64,000 nucleotides of DNA from Haberlea rhodopensis (Eukaryota > Streptophyta > Magnoliopsida > Lamiales > Gesneriaceae). Position 1 is the stretch's first letter; the number at the start of each line of letters is the position of its first letter. A program made the translations under genes and the position numbers. The DNA lies in assembly GCA_907163345.1 (NCBI GenBank), contig CAJQUN010000523.1, forward strand, positions 248,001 to 312,000. The letters are read 5' to 3'. The notes beneath the pieces are model-generated. The model ran no database searches. It had not been told where the DNA came from and saw only the letters and a list, made by a program, of their open reading frames with translations. Below, one piece after another: positions 34,361 through 47,051 of this stretch.

Positions 34361-35083
34361 TTTATTGTATTTCATCCAAAAAACGAGTCAATAACAATTT
34401 ATCCCATTGTGATATTGTTAATATATATTTTACTTCTATGTGATTAGTAAATATGCATTTTATCCACACGTGGTATCACTAATGCAGTTTAACCCCATGT
34501 GGTTTGCAAAACATATCACACTACCCCCTCACACGTCATACACGGAGGGATGTTTTCCACATATTCACAAAATAAACTACATATTTTCAAACTACAACGA
34601 TGTAAATTGCTTATATGAAAAACCACAAGGAGGTTTGTTGCAAAAAAAAAAAAAAAAAAAACAGTGAGAACAAGATTGATAATGACAGGTTACTCATAGC
34701 ATTAGTATGAAGCAAGGAAGCTCAGTTTTTAGACACTAATGTACTCTCGAAATTTATTTTAGCTTATTTTAGGGTTTGTACGTGTATGGTTGTACCTGGT
34801 TAAGGTATTGATCTAGTCTTCTTTCTTATATAATTTAATCCATTTAAAATAATAACTCGTCTGTTGTGTGATTATATAGTTGCCCTAGTAGTCAGGGGCA
34901 GCGGCAGTGATTGTAGGAAGGGAGGGTAAATTTTTTTTTTTACATAAATTTAGGACAAAGTTTTTTTAAAGGGTCAAAATAAAAATTAAGGGAGGGCAAA
35001 GTGCATTTTTTGGGGCAGTAAAATGTAATTTTTAGGGGTAAAGATGCAATTTTTTTAGGGGTAAAATGTAATTTCATGGTCAG
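34361..35083. other. Unclassified stretch with poly-A and G-rich repeat text
   Basis: A run of about 19 A near 34641-34660 could mark a retroposed end, but no SINE or LINE signature was seen. At 34900-35080 the text repeats TTTTTAGGGGTAAAATGTAATT-like phrases. No coding frame. Confidence 0.4.
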
Positions 35084-35695
35084 GGAAGGCTAAGATGGTG
35101 CCTAGCATATGGGTAGCAAGATGGTGCTTATGCCCCGACGGTGGGGCCTTATGGGATATATCGACCTAAAACAACCAGGTGGGCTGCATCCCACCTTTGC
35201 CCCTACAGGGATATACCCCTATATACATGGAAGAAGCCATATGAAGCTCACTTTAATGATCAAGCATGATGATACTAATATGGACCAGGAAGGCTAAGAC
35301 GGTGCCTAGCATACGGGTAGCAAGAGGGTGTTTATGCCCCGACGGTGGAGCCTTATGGGGTATATCGATCTAAAACAATTAGGTGGGCTGCATCCCACCT
35401 CTGCCCCTACAGGGATATGCCCCTATATACATTGAAGAAGCCATATGAAGCTCACTTTAATGATCATGCACGATGATACTAATATGGACCAGGAAGGCTA
35501 AGACGGTGCCTAGCATACGGGTAGCAAGAGGGTGTTTATGCCCCGACGGTGGAGCCTTATGGGGTATATCGATCTAAAACAATTAGGTGGGCTGCATCCC
35601 ACCTCTGCCCCTACAGGGATATGCCCCTATATACATTGAAGAAGCCATATGAAGCTCACTTTAATGATCATGCACGATGATACTAATATGGACCA
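35084..35695 (+). repeat. Three tandem 204-bp repeats
   Basis: Units begin at 35084, 35288 and 35492 (GGAAGGCTAAGA) and are each 204 bp. The second and third look identical by eye; the first differs at roughly 15 positions. 204 is a multiple of three but no useful frame spans the array. The unit contains GGTGGGCTGCATCCCACC, an imperfect hairpin. The family is not recognised. Confidence 0.92.
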
Positions 35696-37134
35696 CATTT
35701 TCTTGTCTTGAAAAATATTTTCAATGATTAATTGCGACATATTCCTCGAAGTGGCCAACAATAACTAGTAGGTGTCTACATCCATTGTATTTATGATTTT
35801 TTTTTCACATTTTTACTTATATATATAATTGGACGTGATGTGAAGTTTTAAATATTTATATATTAAAAATTTGTATCACAACAAAAAAATTTCAGGATTA
35901 GCAACGAAAAAAAAAACCTTTGCTGTATTCAGGATTTGTAATACCAAGTTAGTGACAGATTATTGATTCCTGTCACAGAATTTAGCAACCACTACAGCAG
36001 TCCGTTGTTAAAACTAATGCCGGTTTTCAAATATCTGTCACTAAGATAGCATCAAATCAAGAGACCAACGAGTTTGATCCTTATTTTATGGTTAATTTAA
36101 GTTGTACATGAACCAATTTTTTTTTATCAATGGAATATATCAGATTGATTGCAATTTTATTTTAATACGAGGCTTGGTACTTTTGAATTTTTATTATTAG
36201 ATTTTCGAGAGCATCGTCGAAGTCACATTCCAATCTCGGGGTGTGACATTGATAAGAAAAATAATATGACGGTTATTTATAGAATTCACAAACTGAAGAA
36301 ACAGTAAAAACAAAGGGATTCTTGTTCTTGATTATTATAGGACTTTACGTATATAAACAAGGGATTTAGGTGAACCTTGAGATCAAAAGTCAGTCTTAAA
36401 CTCACTTATAGAATGTAAACAATCCTCGGTGCTAGTTTGCATGTAACCCAATTTACCGATCATTCTGGCTCAGTTTTACTGAATTTTGAGCAATTGTTTT
36501 TATGTTTAGGAGTAAAACTTTACTTTAAATATTGATAAGTAAATAAGATATTTTTCTACAATTTAAACTTTACTTTAAATACTGATAAGTGTTTTTAGAC
36601 ATAATTTCATATGATAAGTTCTAAAAAAAAAATATATTTATAAAAAACTAAGCAGTCTTCTCAGATCTACTATGTTGTAAATTCTCGTGCTGCTTAGTTA
36701 TTTGAACTCAGTTTTGTTTTATGTTCCCGATTGCAATTATCAGACAGACGAACCATCATCTATGCTATTTTGAGATTCTGGTAGGACGAGATGCCACAAT
36801 TGGTACTGGTGTAAAATAGACTCTTTTTTTTTAAATGACATATATTTTTAAATTTATTTTATATATTATAATTCAATATTTCATATAGAGTATAGACTAG
36901 CTAAAATATGTGCAGTGATTTTAAGAAATTTCAAATTATGGTTTGTTTCTAACAAAAAGCTATAATTTGTTTTTGAAAGAAAAAAAAAAACAATATTAGC
37001 CCTTTAAGGTATTCTAGCCCATTCACTATTATGGTTTGCATTAATTTGAATTTATACCAGTTTAAGTCTCTTTGTTAATTGTGTTAATAAAGAGGGTCTT
37101 TATCATTTTTTGTTGGGATCAGCGGTGGTGTTTA
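35696..37134. other. Intergenic stretch with small transposon fragments
   Basis: TAGTGACAGATTATTG...TATCTGTCACTAA (about 35950-36050) is an inverted-repeat-like text of a DNA-transposon fragment. CTCGGGGTGTGACA near 36234-36248, after an ATACGAGGCTTGG-type approach, resembles the 3' end of a chromovirus LTR. No gene is supported. Confidence 0.4.
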
Positions 37135-37445
37135 TGGGTGTGAACGAATCGAATCGAGCCGAATATGCAGAAAGTTTTAAGGTTCGAATTCGGCTCGAAA
37201 TAGTTATATTTGAGCTCGAGTTCGATTCAAAGTTCGAATAGTTTTAAAAATTTGGCTCGAGTTCGGCTCGAAAAATTAAAACATGTTCGCGAGCTATTCG
37301 AACTATTGCTCGAAAATAAATACCCAAAAGATTTGAAATATATTTATTTTATAAATAATTATATTATATTAATAAAATGTTAAAGTTCGCGAGCGGCTCA
37401 AGTACTATCGAATAAAGTAATTTGGGCTCGAGCTAGGCTAAAAAA
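37135..37445. repeat. Short dispersed repeat rich in GCTCGAATTCGGCTCGA motifs
   Basis: About twenty TTCGA/CTCGA words occur in 310 bp, many in palindromic pairs such as TTCGAATTCGGCTCGA and GCGAGCTATTCGAAC. It starts after GGGTGTGAACGAATC and ends near GGGCTCGAGCTAGGC. The architecture parallels the GGCACG MITE at 3295-3671, but no target duplication was found. Confidence 0.55.
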
Positions 37446-38000
37446 AAAAATTAGATCAAGTTTTCAGTTTTTGAAATAATATGCTTGAATGAGTTCATGA
37501 TTTCAACTGGGTTAATAAATGAAATCGGATTCTCAATCAGCTAGGATTTGCAGAAAACTTTAAAATGATTTTACCAAAGTGTAGAGTAAGTCTACTTGGC
37601 TCGGCGAGTAGATCTGTTGATGGCAACAACACAATAAAAGATATAAGGTGAAATAATATAAATGGCCTAATGGGTCAAGATTTGTTTCTGAAAATTCGAT
37701 GAAAATCCTTATATGTCTCCCCTTCTTTCTTTGCAGGAAGGTTTTTCACTAGAAAACTTTGAAAATTACAACGGTTTATTCAATCCCACTTCAGCTGGGT
37801 TCAACTACACTTAGTCGAAACTCATAGTATACAACTTAATTGTTACAATCTGTTCAGATAGAATCTGAGAGTTACAACAATGTTTAACAATTATTTGGAA
37901 GCTCACAAAATAACAAATACTATAAATAAACTAGCACAAATGATACTAGAATGAGCATATCTCACAGTTCAGTGGTACTATATATATCCTGAGCAGGAGG
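37446..38000. other. Stretch without a recognisable gene
   Basis: No frame with a domain was found. The text before 38000 appears to continue after 39528, as if LTR I had been inserted into it. Confidence 0.35.
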
Positions 38001-39528
38001 TGATGTGTCTAGAAATAGATACGTTTTATGTATTTAACTATCAATGATTACGTATAATTAATGGATAACTTGATGTTTATAGTTCCGAATCATACATTTG
38101 GTAAGAGGTAGGAAAATGTGAAGAAATCGAGCTAAAACGATGGAATGTGGAAGAAAGTTGAAGAAAAGATGAAAAAACTGGAATCCAAGACACATGTCAC
38201 ATCTTTCTCTAAGAATTTCTTCATGTTCTAGCCATATTTTGGAAATGTGGCCAACATAAAAGTTGCAGAACTTTATGTTATCTTCGCGTGATAGCTTATT
38301 CGTTTAATTCGGAGATTGTATGAAAAAATTATGACCAAAATACTAAACTGTGACAGCAGGCCAGACGCCCCAGTGCCTGTCAGCCTGAAAACATTGTTCC
38401 GGGCAGAATGCTAGGCGCCCCAGCGCCCTAGCGCCGAGGAGTCCTGAGAAATATGGAAACATGAATTTTTCTTTCATGCAGAGATTTTAGCATATTCCAT
38501 CAGCCTCCACCCTCTATATTTCGAACCTAAGCCTCATAATTCATAAAATAATCAAACTTTAGACCTTAGACCGAGTTTTATAATTTTTCTCTCAACTTTT
38601 GAAGAAGAACTTGAAGATTCAAAGGCACGAAGACGGAAGTGACGCCCCAAAATCGTGCTATTCTTTAATAACCTTTTATTTTGCTTTTGTTTTATGCTTT
38701 TTACATTGAATTTTGATTGTTTTGCATTGAGTGGCTAAAACACTTTATAATTCTTGGCTAAGGAAGACGAACATTGAATTTTAATATTATCGTGAGATTA
38801 TGTTCTTAATTATCGATTTTCATTGAGTATCAAGAGTTTTTCTAAATTATTTGCCATGATTGTTGCGTTTGATTGTTAGATTGATCACCTAATTATTGTT
38901 CATGCAATCTAATGTTATATTAGATATCAAATCCGGAATTGTTTGGTCCCACTAATTTATGAAGCAACTAAGATTAATAAATTTCCACTTGGAGTTTGTT
39001 AAATTCTTAGGAAAAATGCTTAACTAATAAATTTTGACGCTTGGATTATGTTGTTTAGCTTCATTGCTTTATACTATCATCGATTTTAATCTTAATCGTT
39101 TGTATTTGAGTTATTGATTTATAAGGGTTAAACTAGAATGCTTGTGCTACTTAACTAAAATTAAGGTGAAATAGAAATTTAGTTTAGGAATGAATGTTCA
39201 ACGATGAATATTAATATGAAAGTTGATTCTTATGTGAAGATCGATAATCAAGATAGTAAACCCCAATTGTAAAGTCGACTGAAAGCCAAGAATCGTATTT
39301 TTCTCATTATTTAATTCATCTTAGTTTAATCTTGCATGTAGTTAATTCATAGCTTTTTAAATTCATAGTAGTAATTTAATTGATTTCAAAACACTTTTTA
39401 TTTTGTTTGCACTTGTTAACACAAAATTCATCATTCTTCGAGGGATCGATTCCCTACTCACGCTACTACGTTCTTGATTGTTATTAACTTGAGAGGGTTA
39501 AATTGAGCGTAAGCGATAAACAATACCA
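38001..39528 (+). repeat. Athila-like LTR (I), probably solo
   Basis: It starts TGATGTGTCTAGAAATAGATAC, like H (TGATGGATAAATTGATAC), and ends GCGATAAACAATACCA, like H (GCGATAAGTGCTACCA). It holds the shared LTR block (38255-38345), then a GGCGCCCCAGCGCC cluster (about 38365-38440) where C has GATCGATC sites. No primer-binding site or coding region follows, so it is probably solo. The flanks GCAGG and ACAGG are only an imperfect duplication. Confidence 0.65.
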
Positions 39529-41048
39529 ACAGGGTCATTCTCGGTAACTTTTGAATGCTTTAAATGCTCGTAAGATTGTATATGCTTCAAGTGTCAAGTC
39601 TTTAAAACTTTGAGGTAGATATCCTAAAATACATGTGCTTCCAATGCTAATGTTCAGTGTTCTATTTTTCTTCGGAGTCAACTTTTCTGGTGTTTCTTGT
39701 CCTGCATTAAATGTTCACCGACTACTTTCTAAAAATAGTATTTTTGCATTTAATACTCTTTAACCTAAGTTGCATCTTAGCTCAAATTGGGTGGCGACGA
39801 CTTCTGCAATTGTACTTCGATCCTAGAGACAAATCAATGGACTGAAGAGTTCTTCTGAAAACTTTTATCTAGCAGAAAAGAGTCGTTGACAATTCATTCG
39901 GGTTGAGCATATAACTTAAAATTTGTCCAGCTTACTTCATTAGTTATCTTTGAAACTTAACCTATACATATGCATATCAACTTGTTTGATTAATTTATCA
40001 GCGATGTACATCCAGTTTGGTTAATTTGTTTTGTCATCTTAAAATTTAGATCCGATATGTTTTAAAACATTCAAAAGATGCTTATATGTATATAAGTAAG
40101 GATTATGATAAGAAGCACAAACCTACCTAATAATAGATAGCATTTTGTTAGAATTTATACACTATTAATTTAAAGATGTTGAAATAATAGTAATTGAGAA
40201 AGATATTTTAGTATACTAAAATTAACAGCAAATGGCAAAAAATGTGGTGATTGTTTGAGAAGATATTTAATATTTGGAAAAATAATTTTTTTTACAAAGT
40301 ATGAAAATTAAGTTATTTTAGTAATTTTGCTTAAAGGATTTGTGATCTATTTAATTTAGATTAAACCAAATTAGAGCTTATTTGACTAAATTAATTTTAT
40401 TATAAGATTTGTAAATAATTTATAGATTTTACATCGTTTTGAATTAAATTTTTAAAAGGTTTGAATAAGATAAGTTACGGGTGAAAGGAAAAGAAACGAG
40501 AGGAAGAAAATCAAATCTAGTGAGTAAAAAGAGAGACAAGAAAAATACAATGAGAGAAAAGTCATCGAATCATAATTTAATTTGGGATATGTGCAAGTAC
40601 TGCAGTTGATTTGATGAATTTAAATAAATTATGATATAAAAAATAAATCAGCTTGATCTTATTTATTAAAAAAAAATCTTATAATGATCTCAATAATTTA
40701 TTTCAAAATACTATTGAATATTTTTAAATTAAGAATTAACAAACATTTCTATATACTTCATACTATTCAATATTTTTAAATTAAGAATTAACAAACAGTT
40801 CTATATATTTCATAAATATTTAATAAAATATATTTTTAGATAATTTTATACTTTGTGATGCTTAGGTCATTCAATTGGGTTTGCCCTTTTTAATGATTTA
40901 ATTAATAACAATAATTCCATGAAAAGACATTCACCAAAGAAGATTACATATCGACGAAAAGAAATTTAAATTTCCCTACCACGACAACTAGCACTATCTT
41001 ACACTCTGATACATTGTTCGTCAATTTAATATCTTACTATGTGAAGTC
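39529..41048. other. Stretch without a recognisable gene
   Basis: AT-rich, with no frame above 60 codons. A short direct repeat (TATTTTTAAATTAAGAATTAAC) occurs twice near 40725 and 40775. Nothing else was recognised. Confidence 0.5.
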
Positions 41049-43202
41049 TATTGGGATTTCGATCCTCCAAATTTACCCCTTGGATAAAAAGAAATAATAA
41101 CGACACAACGATTTAAAATGTAAAACTCTCAAATCAGGAGAAAAATCATCAGGATCAGAGAAGAAAATACACTACATGTAGAAAATATTACAACCACACA
41201 ATTTCTCTCATCACCTCAAATGCACCCACAAAGCTTTCTCATTAGCCACACTTTATAACTCAAACATCTTCACTTAACAAGAAAGACACCTAATTAAATC
41301 TTTTCTGATGTTGACTTTATCTAAAACCAATAGTTGTTAGAAAAAACTATTGACTGATGCACTTAAAACTGAAGGACTTAGCCTTCTTTTATAGTAAAGA
41401 AATTGGCAAATTTTTTTCTACCAAACCGATGTGGGATGAATAGGCACAATACCAACAATCTCCACCTTGTGACTTTGTCATCCAACACAGTCCACCTCGA
41501 TGAAGATCTCCACAGTTGCAACTACCGATACTGCAAGACAGTCATAATTCTCAATGTAGATTATTATAATGATTCACTATAAAAAGCATACTCACTCAGA
41601 ATAAGTAATTCCAATAATTTCAATTGGGCTCACCTTGCTGAAAAATTATGGTGCAACACCCATGTTTTGGCTCTCTTGGAAGTTAATCAGTAAGCGACAT
41701 GGATTTCTACCACACACCCTGCATCAATACCAAACCAATGCCCGTGTGTAAAACTGTGGACTCGCTAACATTATACATCATCTATCATGGCAACTTGGGG
41801 ACATAGCCATGCCATAAGGATGTACATGTCTTTTTCCAAAGGACATCGTGAAAGAGACAATGTTAGCTTCATCAGTATCTCCATTTACTGACCTGGAGTA
41901 AGTTGTCGAACCCACTCCAGATTTTGTACAAATTTTCTTGATGTGGCCAGGTTGTCCACATCCCCAATAGGTTTTCTTCACAGAGTTCTTCTTCTTCCAA
42001 TCACGAGCAACCATTGCAAAAATTTCATGTGAACTGTTACTCCCACCAAGTCTTCTCTCTTCAGAAAGAAGCTTACTAGTAACATCTGAGAAAATGATTT
42101 TTTCCTTTCAATCAATCAATATCGGCTTCATGTGCTCATACGAACTTGGAAGAAACCATATGACTCTCAAGGCCTGATCATCATCATCAATTTTAACTCA
42201 AACAGATTTAAGCTCTGAAACAATGACATTGAGAACATTTAAATGATATGAAATAGTAGTACAAACATTCATTCGCAATGTATGAAACTGTAATTTCAGA
42301 TACACCTGATTTGAAAAGCCCTTTGTCTGATACACATCTTCCAGTTTTTCCCAGAGTCCCTTTGCCGAAGACACTCCATGCACATGCAATAACATTTTTG
42401 GCCAGGCACAGACGAATTGCACTTGTTGTTCTCAAATCCAGATCCTCCGAATCTTCATTGCTCATTCCAGTTTTTCCTGTTGCATTAGTCGGTCCACTAG
42501 TCGAACTAGTATCGTTGCTGGTTTCGGGGATTACTCTACCCTTCAACGCCTTGTGTAAATCAGATTGAATCAACACATCCTTGACCTGCACTTGCCACAA
42601 GTCAAAGTTGATTCTCCCATCAAATTTCTCCACATCAAATCTGACTGGATTTGAACTCTACTTCCCGACACTGTCTTGTGATACTTTGATAAATTTTACA
42701 ATAGACATTAATAGTACACACTAAGTAAGCTCCGGGAAAGAGAGAATCTCGATTTTTCCTAGACAGAACTTCAAGATTCCCAGGAAAATTGGTGGGGTCA
42801 CATTGATTTCACTTAGATACCGATTTTCCTAGACAGAACCCCCTTAGTCAATACGTCGCATACCACACCAAAGCTCCACCACAACAAAAGAACCCAGACT
42901 TTGATGCCACTTGTAGGGAATTTAACCATCCAAATTCACCCCCCAGGATCTGCACATTTTATGGGAAAATAAAACAAAGGAAAAATAATGACACATAGAT
43001 TTAACGTGGAAAACTCCCAAATCAGGAGAAAAACCACCAGGACCAGAGAAGAAAATACACCATGTGAAAGTTATTACAACCACACAATTTCTCTCCTCAC
43101 ACCAAACATACCCACAAAGCTTTCCCACTAGCCACACTTTATAACTCACACATATCCCCTGAACAAGAAAGAGACCTAATCAAATCTTTTCTGATGTGGA
43201 AG
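41049..43202 (-). mobile_element. Element G: gag-only, internally deleted Copia relic
   Basis: Diverged direct repeats at 41049-41457 and 42913-43202 are minus-strand LTRs. They share AAATCAGGAGAAAAA, CAACCACACAATTTCTCTC and CACAAAGCTTTC. On the minus strand the 3' LTR begins TGTTGGTATTGTGCC, preceded by a purine tract TCACAAGGTGGAGAT. The 5' LTR ends CCCTACA and is followed by TGGCATCAAAGTC, a variant tRNA-Met primer site. The right LTR is truncated. Only gag remnants lie inside; pol is absent, so a large deletion or a nonautonomous origin is inferred. Confidence 0.75.
41778..42633 (-). pseudogene. Degenerate Copia gag of element G
   Basis: It starts MEKFDGRINFDLWQVQVKDV (42633-42574) and continues through ALKGR. 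A one-frame shift leads into VHGVSSAKGLWEKLEDVYQT (about 42370) and QVYLKLQFHTLRM, the classic UBN2-type Copia Gag. A further break precedes a zinc knuckle read as YWGCGQPGHIKKIC (about 41968-41927), whose first Cys is replaced by Tyr. At least two frameshifts make it nonfunctional. Nothing of protease or integrase follows before the LTR. Confidence 0.85.
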
Positions 43203-43430
43203 ATTAGTCACAGCTATAACCACACTTTATTAGTTTTATTAGTTGCTAGTGAAACCCAAAAAAATAACGACTCTTGAAGTGGTGAGCATGCCCAATACAA
43301 AAAAACTCAAATTTATACGAATAAAAACTTATGAGACATGACACATCTGGGCTAGACGGATTGGTTGTCACCCTTATCCTATTTGGGACAGACTTGAGTT
43401 TGAATCCTGTAAAAAATATTTGTTACTTCC
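43203..43430. other. Short spacer ending in the CTTCC target site
   Basis: No feature was recognised. Its last five bases, CTTCC (43426-43430), are repeated after the solo LTR. Confidence 0.6.
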
Positions 43431-44998
43431 TGATCGCTTTTATTTTAAACAATTATTTCCAATCTAGCAATTTTAGACCGCAAGTGCACGGTGTCAAGTT
43501 TTAGTATAGATAGGAAGAATACGGATTGTCGAACCCACAGGGACTAACAAGTAAGTACCAAATAAGATGTCTTTTAACTATATTTAACCTACGATAATTA
43601 ATTTATAAGTAAATGACTAATTAATTAAAATAAACTACTAATCCAACCAAGTCAATAAAAGTAAACGAGAAAAATCCACTAGAGAAGATTATCGAGACTT
43701 TGGCTCACCAATGCAATTCCCTACAATTTTCGATTGAATATTCAAATATTTCTAAGGTGACGAGTTCTCCAATTTATCTAATACACACTCTCGAGCTATA
43801 TTAAACCTAACACCGAATTGCAGTAAGTAACTCTCGTTCACTTATTTAACAATTCAATGTTGCATAAGATCCATGAAAACTCCTAGCTTTCAATTACTAG
43901 ATATCTATGGCTATCACGCATGAATTTGACGTCATCTCTCGATCTCGGTCTGAAATCCATGGTATGAGTTATTAATTCAGTATCATAAAATCATCTCTCG
44001 ATCTCAATTACGATACTAACATCATTCAAAGGTGATCAATCCTATAAAAGCATGAAGAGCATAAAACATACGCAAAGAACTATAAGAATTCAATCATGAA
44101 ATCATCAAATCGAAGGTTCATAACAAATGTTCGCCTAGCCTCGATAAATAAAATTAGTTCCTCATAATAAATCAAAACACAACAAAACTAAGAATTAAAG
44201 ACAAAGAAAAACTCCCAGCGTCGACTCCGGTTGTAGATCTTCGCTCCTTCTCTTGCTTCCTTCTCGATCGTCTCTTTAATCGCCTTGTTGGGTTGTTCCA
44301 ATTCCTAGGATGAATAGGTGAAGGTGGATGAAGGTGATATGGAGTATGGAGGTGTGGAGGCTATTCCTAGGGTTAAAATCTGATTATGGGTTGTAATTTT
44401 CATGTATAATATATAGGGGAAAGAATTATGGACTTCCCTTTTGCATATAAACTCTACAAGGAAGTTAATTTTCTGAAAATTCCTCTGGCCGATCGATCGG
44501 GACAGAAGGGCCGATCGATCGAGCCTTCCAGTAAGATTTTCGCTCAATTTTCAGCCTTGCTCGATTGATCGGCAATGCTTGCTCGATCGATCGCCAAGAC
44601 CAGAATGTTTTCTTCGCCTTTTTCAGCTTCTGGCGAGTTTTGTATTTTGGCCATAACTTTCTCATACAAACTCCGAATTTGATGAATCAGATGTCCACGC
44701 GAATATAAGAGAAAGTTCTACAACTTATATATGGACCACATTTCCAAAACGCGGCTCGAACATATAGTAAATTGAGGAGAAATGAGCAACATGTGTCTTG
44801 GATTCTGGTTTTTTCCTCTTTTCTTCAACTTTATTCATTCTTTCATCATTTTAGCTTGATTTCTTCACCTTTCCCTACATTTCAACATTGATTCCTGAAA
44901 TATAGAAATATATACCATAAACCGTAAAATAATCCAAGAATCAACACGAAAACATATACATATCATAGCATAAAAACGCGTAATATTCAACCCTATCA
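43431..44998 (-). repeat. Solo LTR of the element C family
   Basis: The reverse complement matches the C LTR from end to end (TGATAGGGTTGAATATTACG ... AAAATAAAAGCGATCA). It is flanked by a perfect CTTCC duplication (43426-43430, 44999-45003), so it is a true solo LTR made by unequal recombination between the LTRs of a full element. It has 1568 bp against 1722 and many substitutions and indels, so it is much older than the copy at 19462. The shared LTR block and four GATCGATC-type sites (about 44490-44593) are kept. Confidence 0.95.
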
Positions 44999-45241
44999 CT
45001 TCCCAAACTCAAAAGATAGAATTAATAAAATATAGGATACCTAAGATATCACATCTCAACTAAACATGAAGGTCATATCGTGTATAGTGTCTACTTTTAT
45101 CCATGTATACAACTATTGTTGTTGTTGCTTACTAGAAATAGGATTCCAACACCATTAGGTCTTATCAATAAATATCTACATCCCGAGCCAGACATAACTC
45201 AGTACATCCTCATAATTACGCCTCGGTTATGAGAAGTATAC

Positions 45242-45720
45242 TGTTGGAAAAGGTGTACCCAACAATTATTTTGTGCGTTCGGAGAGATGGATCGTATATG
45301 GCATAACAAGCCTGACCAATTGGCACCCACGTGGTGCAGCCGTCATGTCCACTTGTCGCTTAATATAGTTTTTAGCACAATGGTAAGCGTTTGATCCTAA
45401 CAAGTTGTATCAGAGCGAGGTAATGTATTCGAGCCTATCTAGAAGGAATTAAATGGATTAATCTATGAGGGGGTGTTGGGGCTTCGGTGGTACGACATGT
45501 CCTCTATACGCTAGTAGACAAAGTGTCCCCCACCGAGCCCTCCAAAAAGCAATTTATGGGGGGGATTGTTCGTAATGATGTACCCACCAATTCTTCCATG
45601 GGCTCGGAGAGGTGGACCATCTATGGCTTAACAAGCCTGATCCATCGGCAACCACATGGTGTAGCCCATCATGTCTGTCTGTCGCTGAGTACAAGGCTTT
45701 GCACTGTGATGTGACTATAA
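45242..45720 (+). mobile_element. TRIM (terminal-repeat retrotransposon in miniature), about 480 bp
   Basis: The left repeat 45242-45402 begins TGTTGGAAAAGGTGTACCC and ends CCTAACA. The right repeat, from 45567, begins TGTTCGTAATGATGTACCC. They share AACAAGCCTGA, CACRTGGTG and TGTC-GCT words. After the left repeat comes TTGTATCAGAGCGAGG, a tRNA-Met-type primer-binding site. Before the right repeat comes the purine tract ATGGGGGGGAT. The internal part is only about 160 bp and noncoding. The 3' end of the right repeat is degraded, so the right boundary is approximate. Confidence 0.7.
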
Positions 45721-45765
45721 ATAGACACATCTAGTACGTTTAATTGTATACGATTTGGTATGTTT

Positions 45766-47028
45766 TGATGGATAAATTGATACATATGCTACCTAATCCT
45801 ATATTTGTGTAAAACTAGGTGGAATCGAGGAAATCGAGCTAAAAATGGCGAATAAGGACCAATAAATGCATTGGAGTTGATAAAGGGTCAAAGTAGGCCA
45901 AGAAAAATACCTAAAATACAACCAACACTCGCAATCCATTGCCTAAGAAGAGGAGATCGATTGCCTCGGGTAGAAAAAATATTCAACAAAAAATTCATCC
46001 TCGCGATCGATCGACAGAGGAGTCCAGAAGCAACAAGGAAACATGACCATATTTCGGAGATTCTAACCTACCTACTAGCCACCATTTATATACCACAAAA
46101 TATTGAGCCTCATATCAGACTTTTATCATAGTTTAGACCTTAGATTATAGTTTTAGAAATTTTCTCTCAAGTTTTGAAGGCGGCTTGAAGATTCAACACA
46201 AAGACGGGATTGACAACCTCGACGCGTGGCGATTCTCACAGCTTGTCTTACTTTTGTTCATGTTTTGTATACATTATTTTGTTTGTTTTTCATTAGTTAT
46301 GAGTAGTAAACTCTTATTCTTGGTTGAGGGAGACAAAACCCTGGAGTTTAATTCGTTCATGAGATTATTGTTTTGAATTGGTGATTTTTATTGAGTATCA
46401 TGAGTTTTTCAATTATTCTTGCTATGATTGTGTTGTTTGGTTATTAGACTAGCTACCTAATAATTTTTCATACATTCTAATGCTAAATTTGATATCAAAT
46501 CCGTAATTATTTGATTAATTGAATTTACGAATCAACTAAAATTGATAATTATCTGTTGTTAAGGTTATTAAATTCTTAGGGAAAACTGTTGCCTGGATTA
46601 AATATAAACTTATGTTGTTTATGATGTTTAGTTTCATCAATCTCACTAAGGTTGATTAATTGATAATGGTTAAATTTGAATGATGTTTCGATTTAACTAA
46701 TCTTAAGGTGAGATATTAGTTAAATCTTCAATGGTGAATATTCATATATAAAAATTACATCTATGAGAAAATCGATGAATGAATGAGTGGATTCTATGGT
46801 AGAGTCGACCAAAACCAAGATATATCTCTAATTGATTAATTCATCTTCTATTTAAATATTGCATCCTAGATAATTTAGATAAGTAACATCCACAAATTTC
46901 CCATGTTTCGATTCTTATTAGCATAAAAATACTCACTTCCCTGTTGGATCGATCCCTACTCACGCTACTAAATTTAATTGCTATTAACTGAGAAGGGTTA
47001 ATTTGGGCGTACGCGATAAGTGCTACCA
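45766..47028 (+). repeat. 5' LTR of Athila-like element H
   Basis: It runs from TGATGGATAAATTGATAC to GCGATAAGTGCTACCA and is immediately followed by a tRNA-Asp-type primer-binding site. It contains diverged GATCGATT and GCGATCGATCGAC sites (about 45953 and 46010). The start was chosen by similarity to LTR I and element C. The matching 3' LTR must lie beyond the window. Confidence 0.7.
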
Positions 47029-47033
47029 AATTT

Positions 47034-47051
47034 TGGCGTTGTTTTCGGGGA
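47034..47051 (+). other. Primer-binding site of element H, degenerate
   Basis: TGGCGTTGTTTTCGGGGA corresponds to the C-element site TGGCGCCGTTGCCGGGGA with four changes, in the same place relative to the LTR. Confidence 0.7.

Noticed and set aside
34641..34660. SINE or LINE insertion marked by poly-A
   Set aside because: No Pol III boxes, RT domain or target duplication was found around the A run.
45242..45720. Cassandra-type TRIM with 5S rRNA promoter boxes
   Set aside because: No 5S-like A box, intermediate element or C box was recognised, so only a generic TRIM is claimed.
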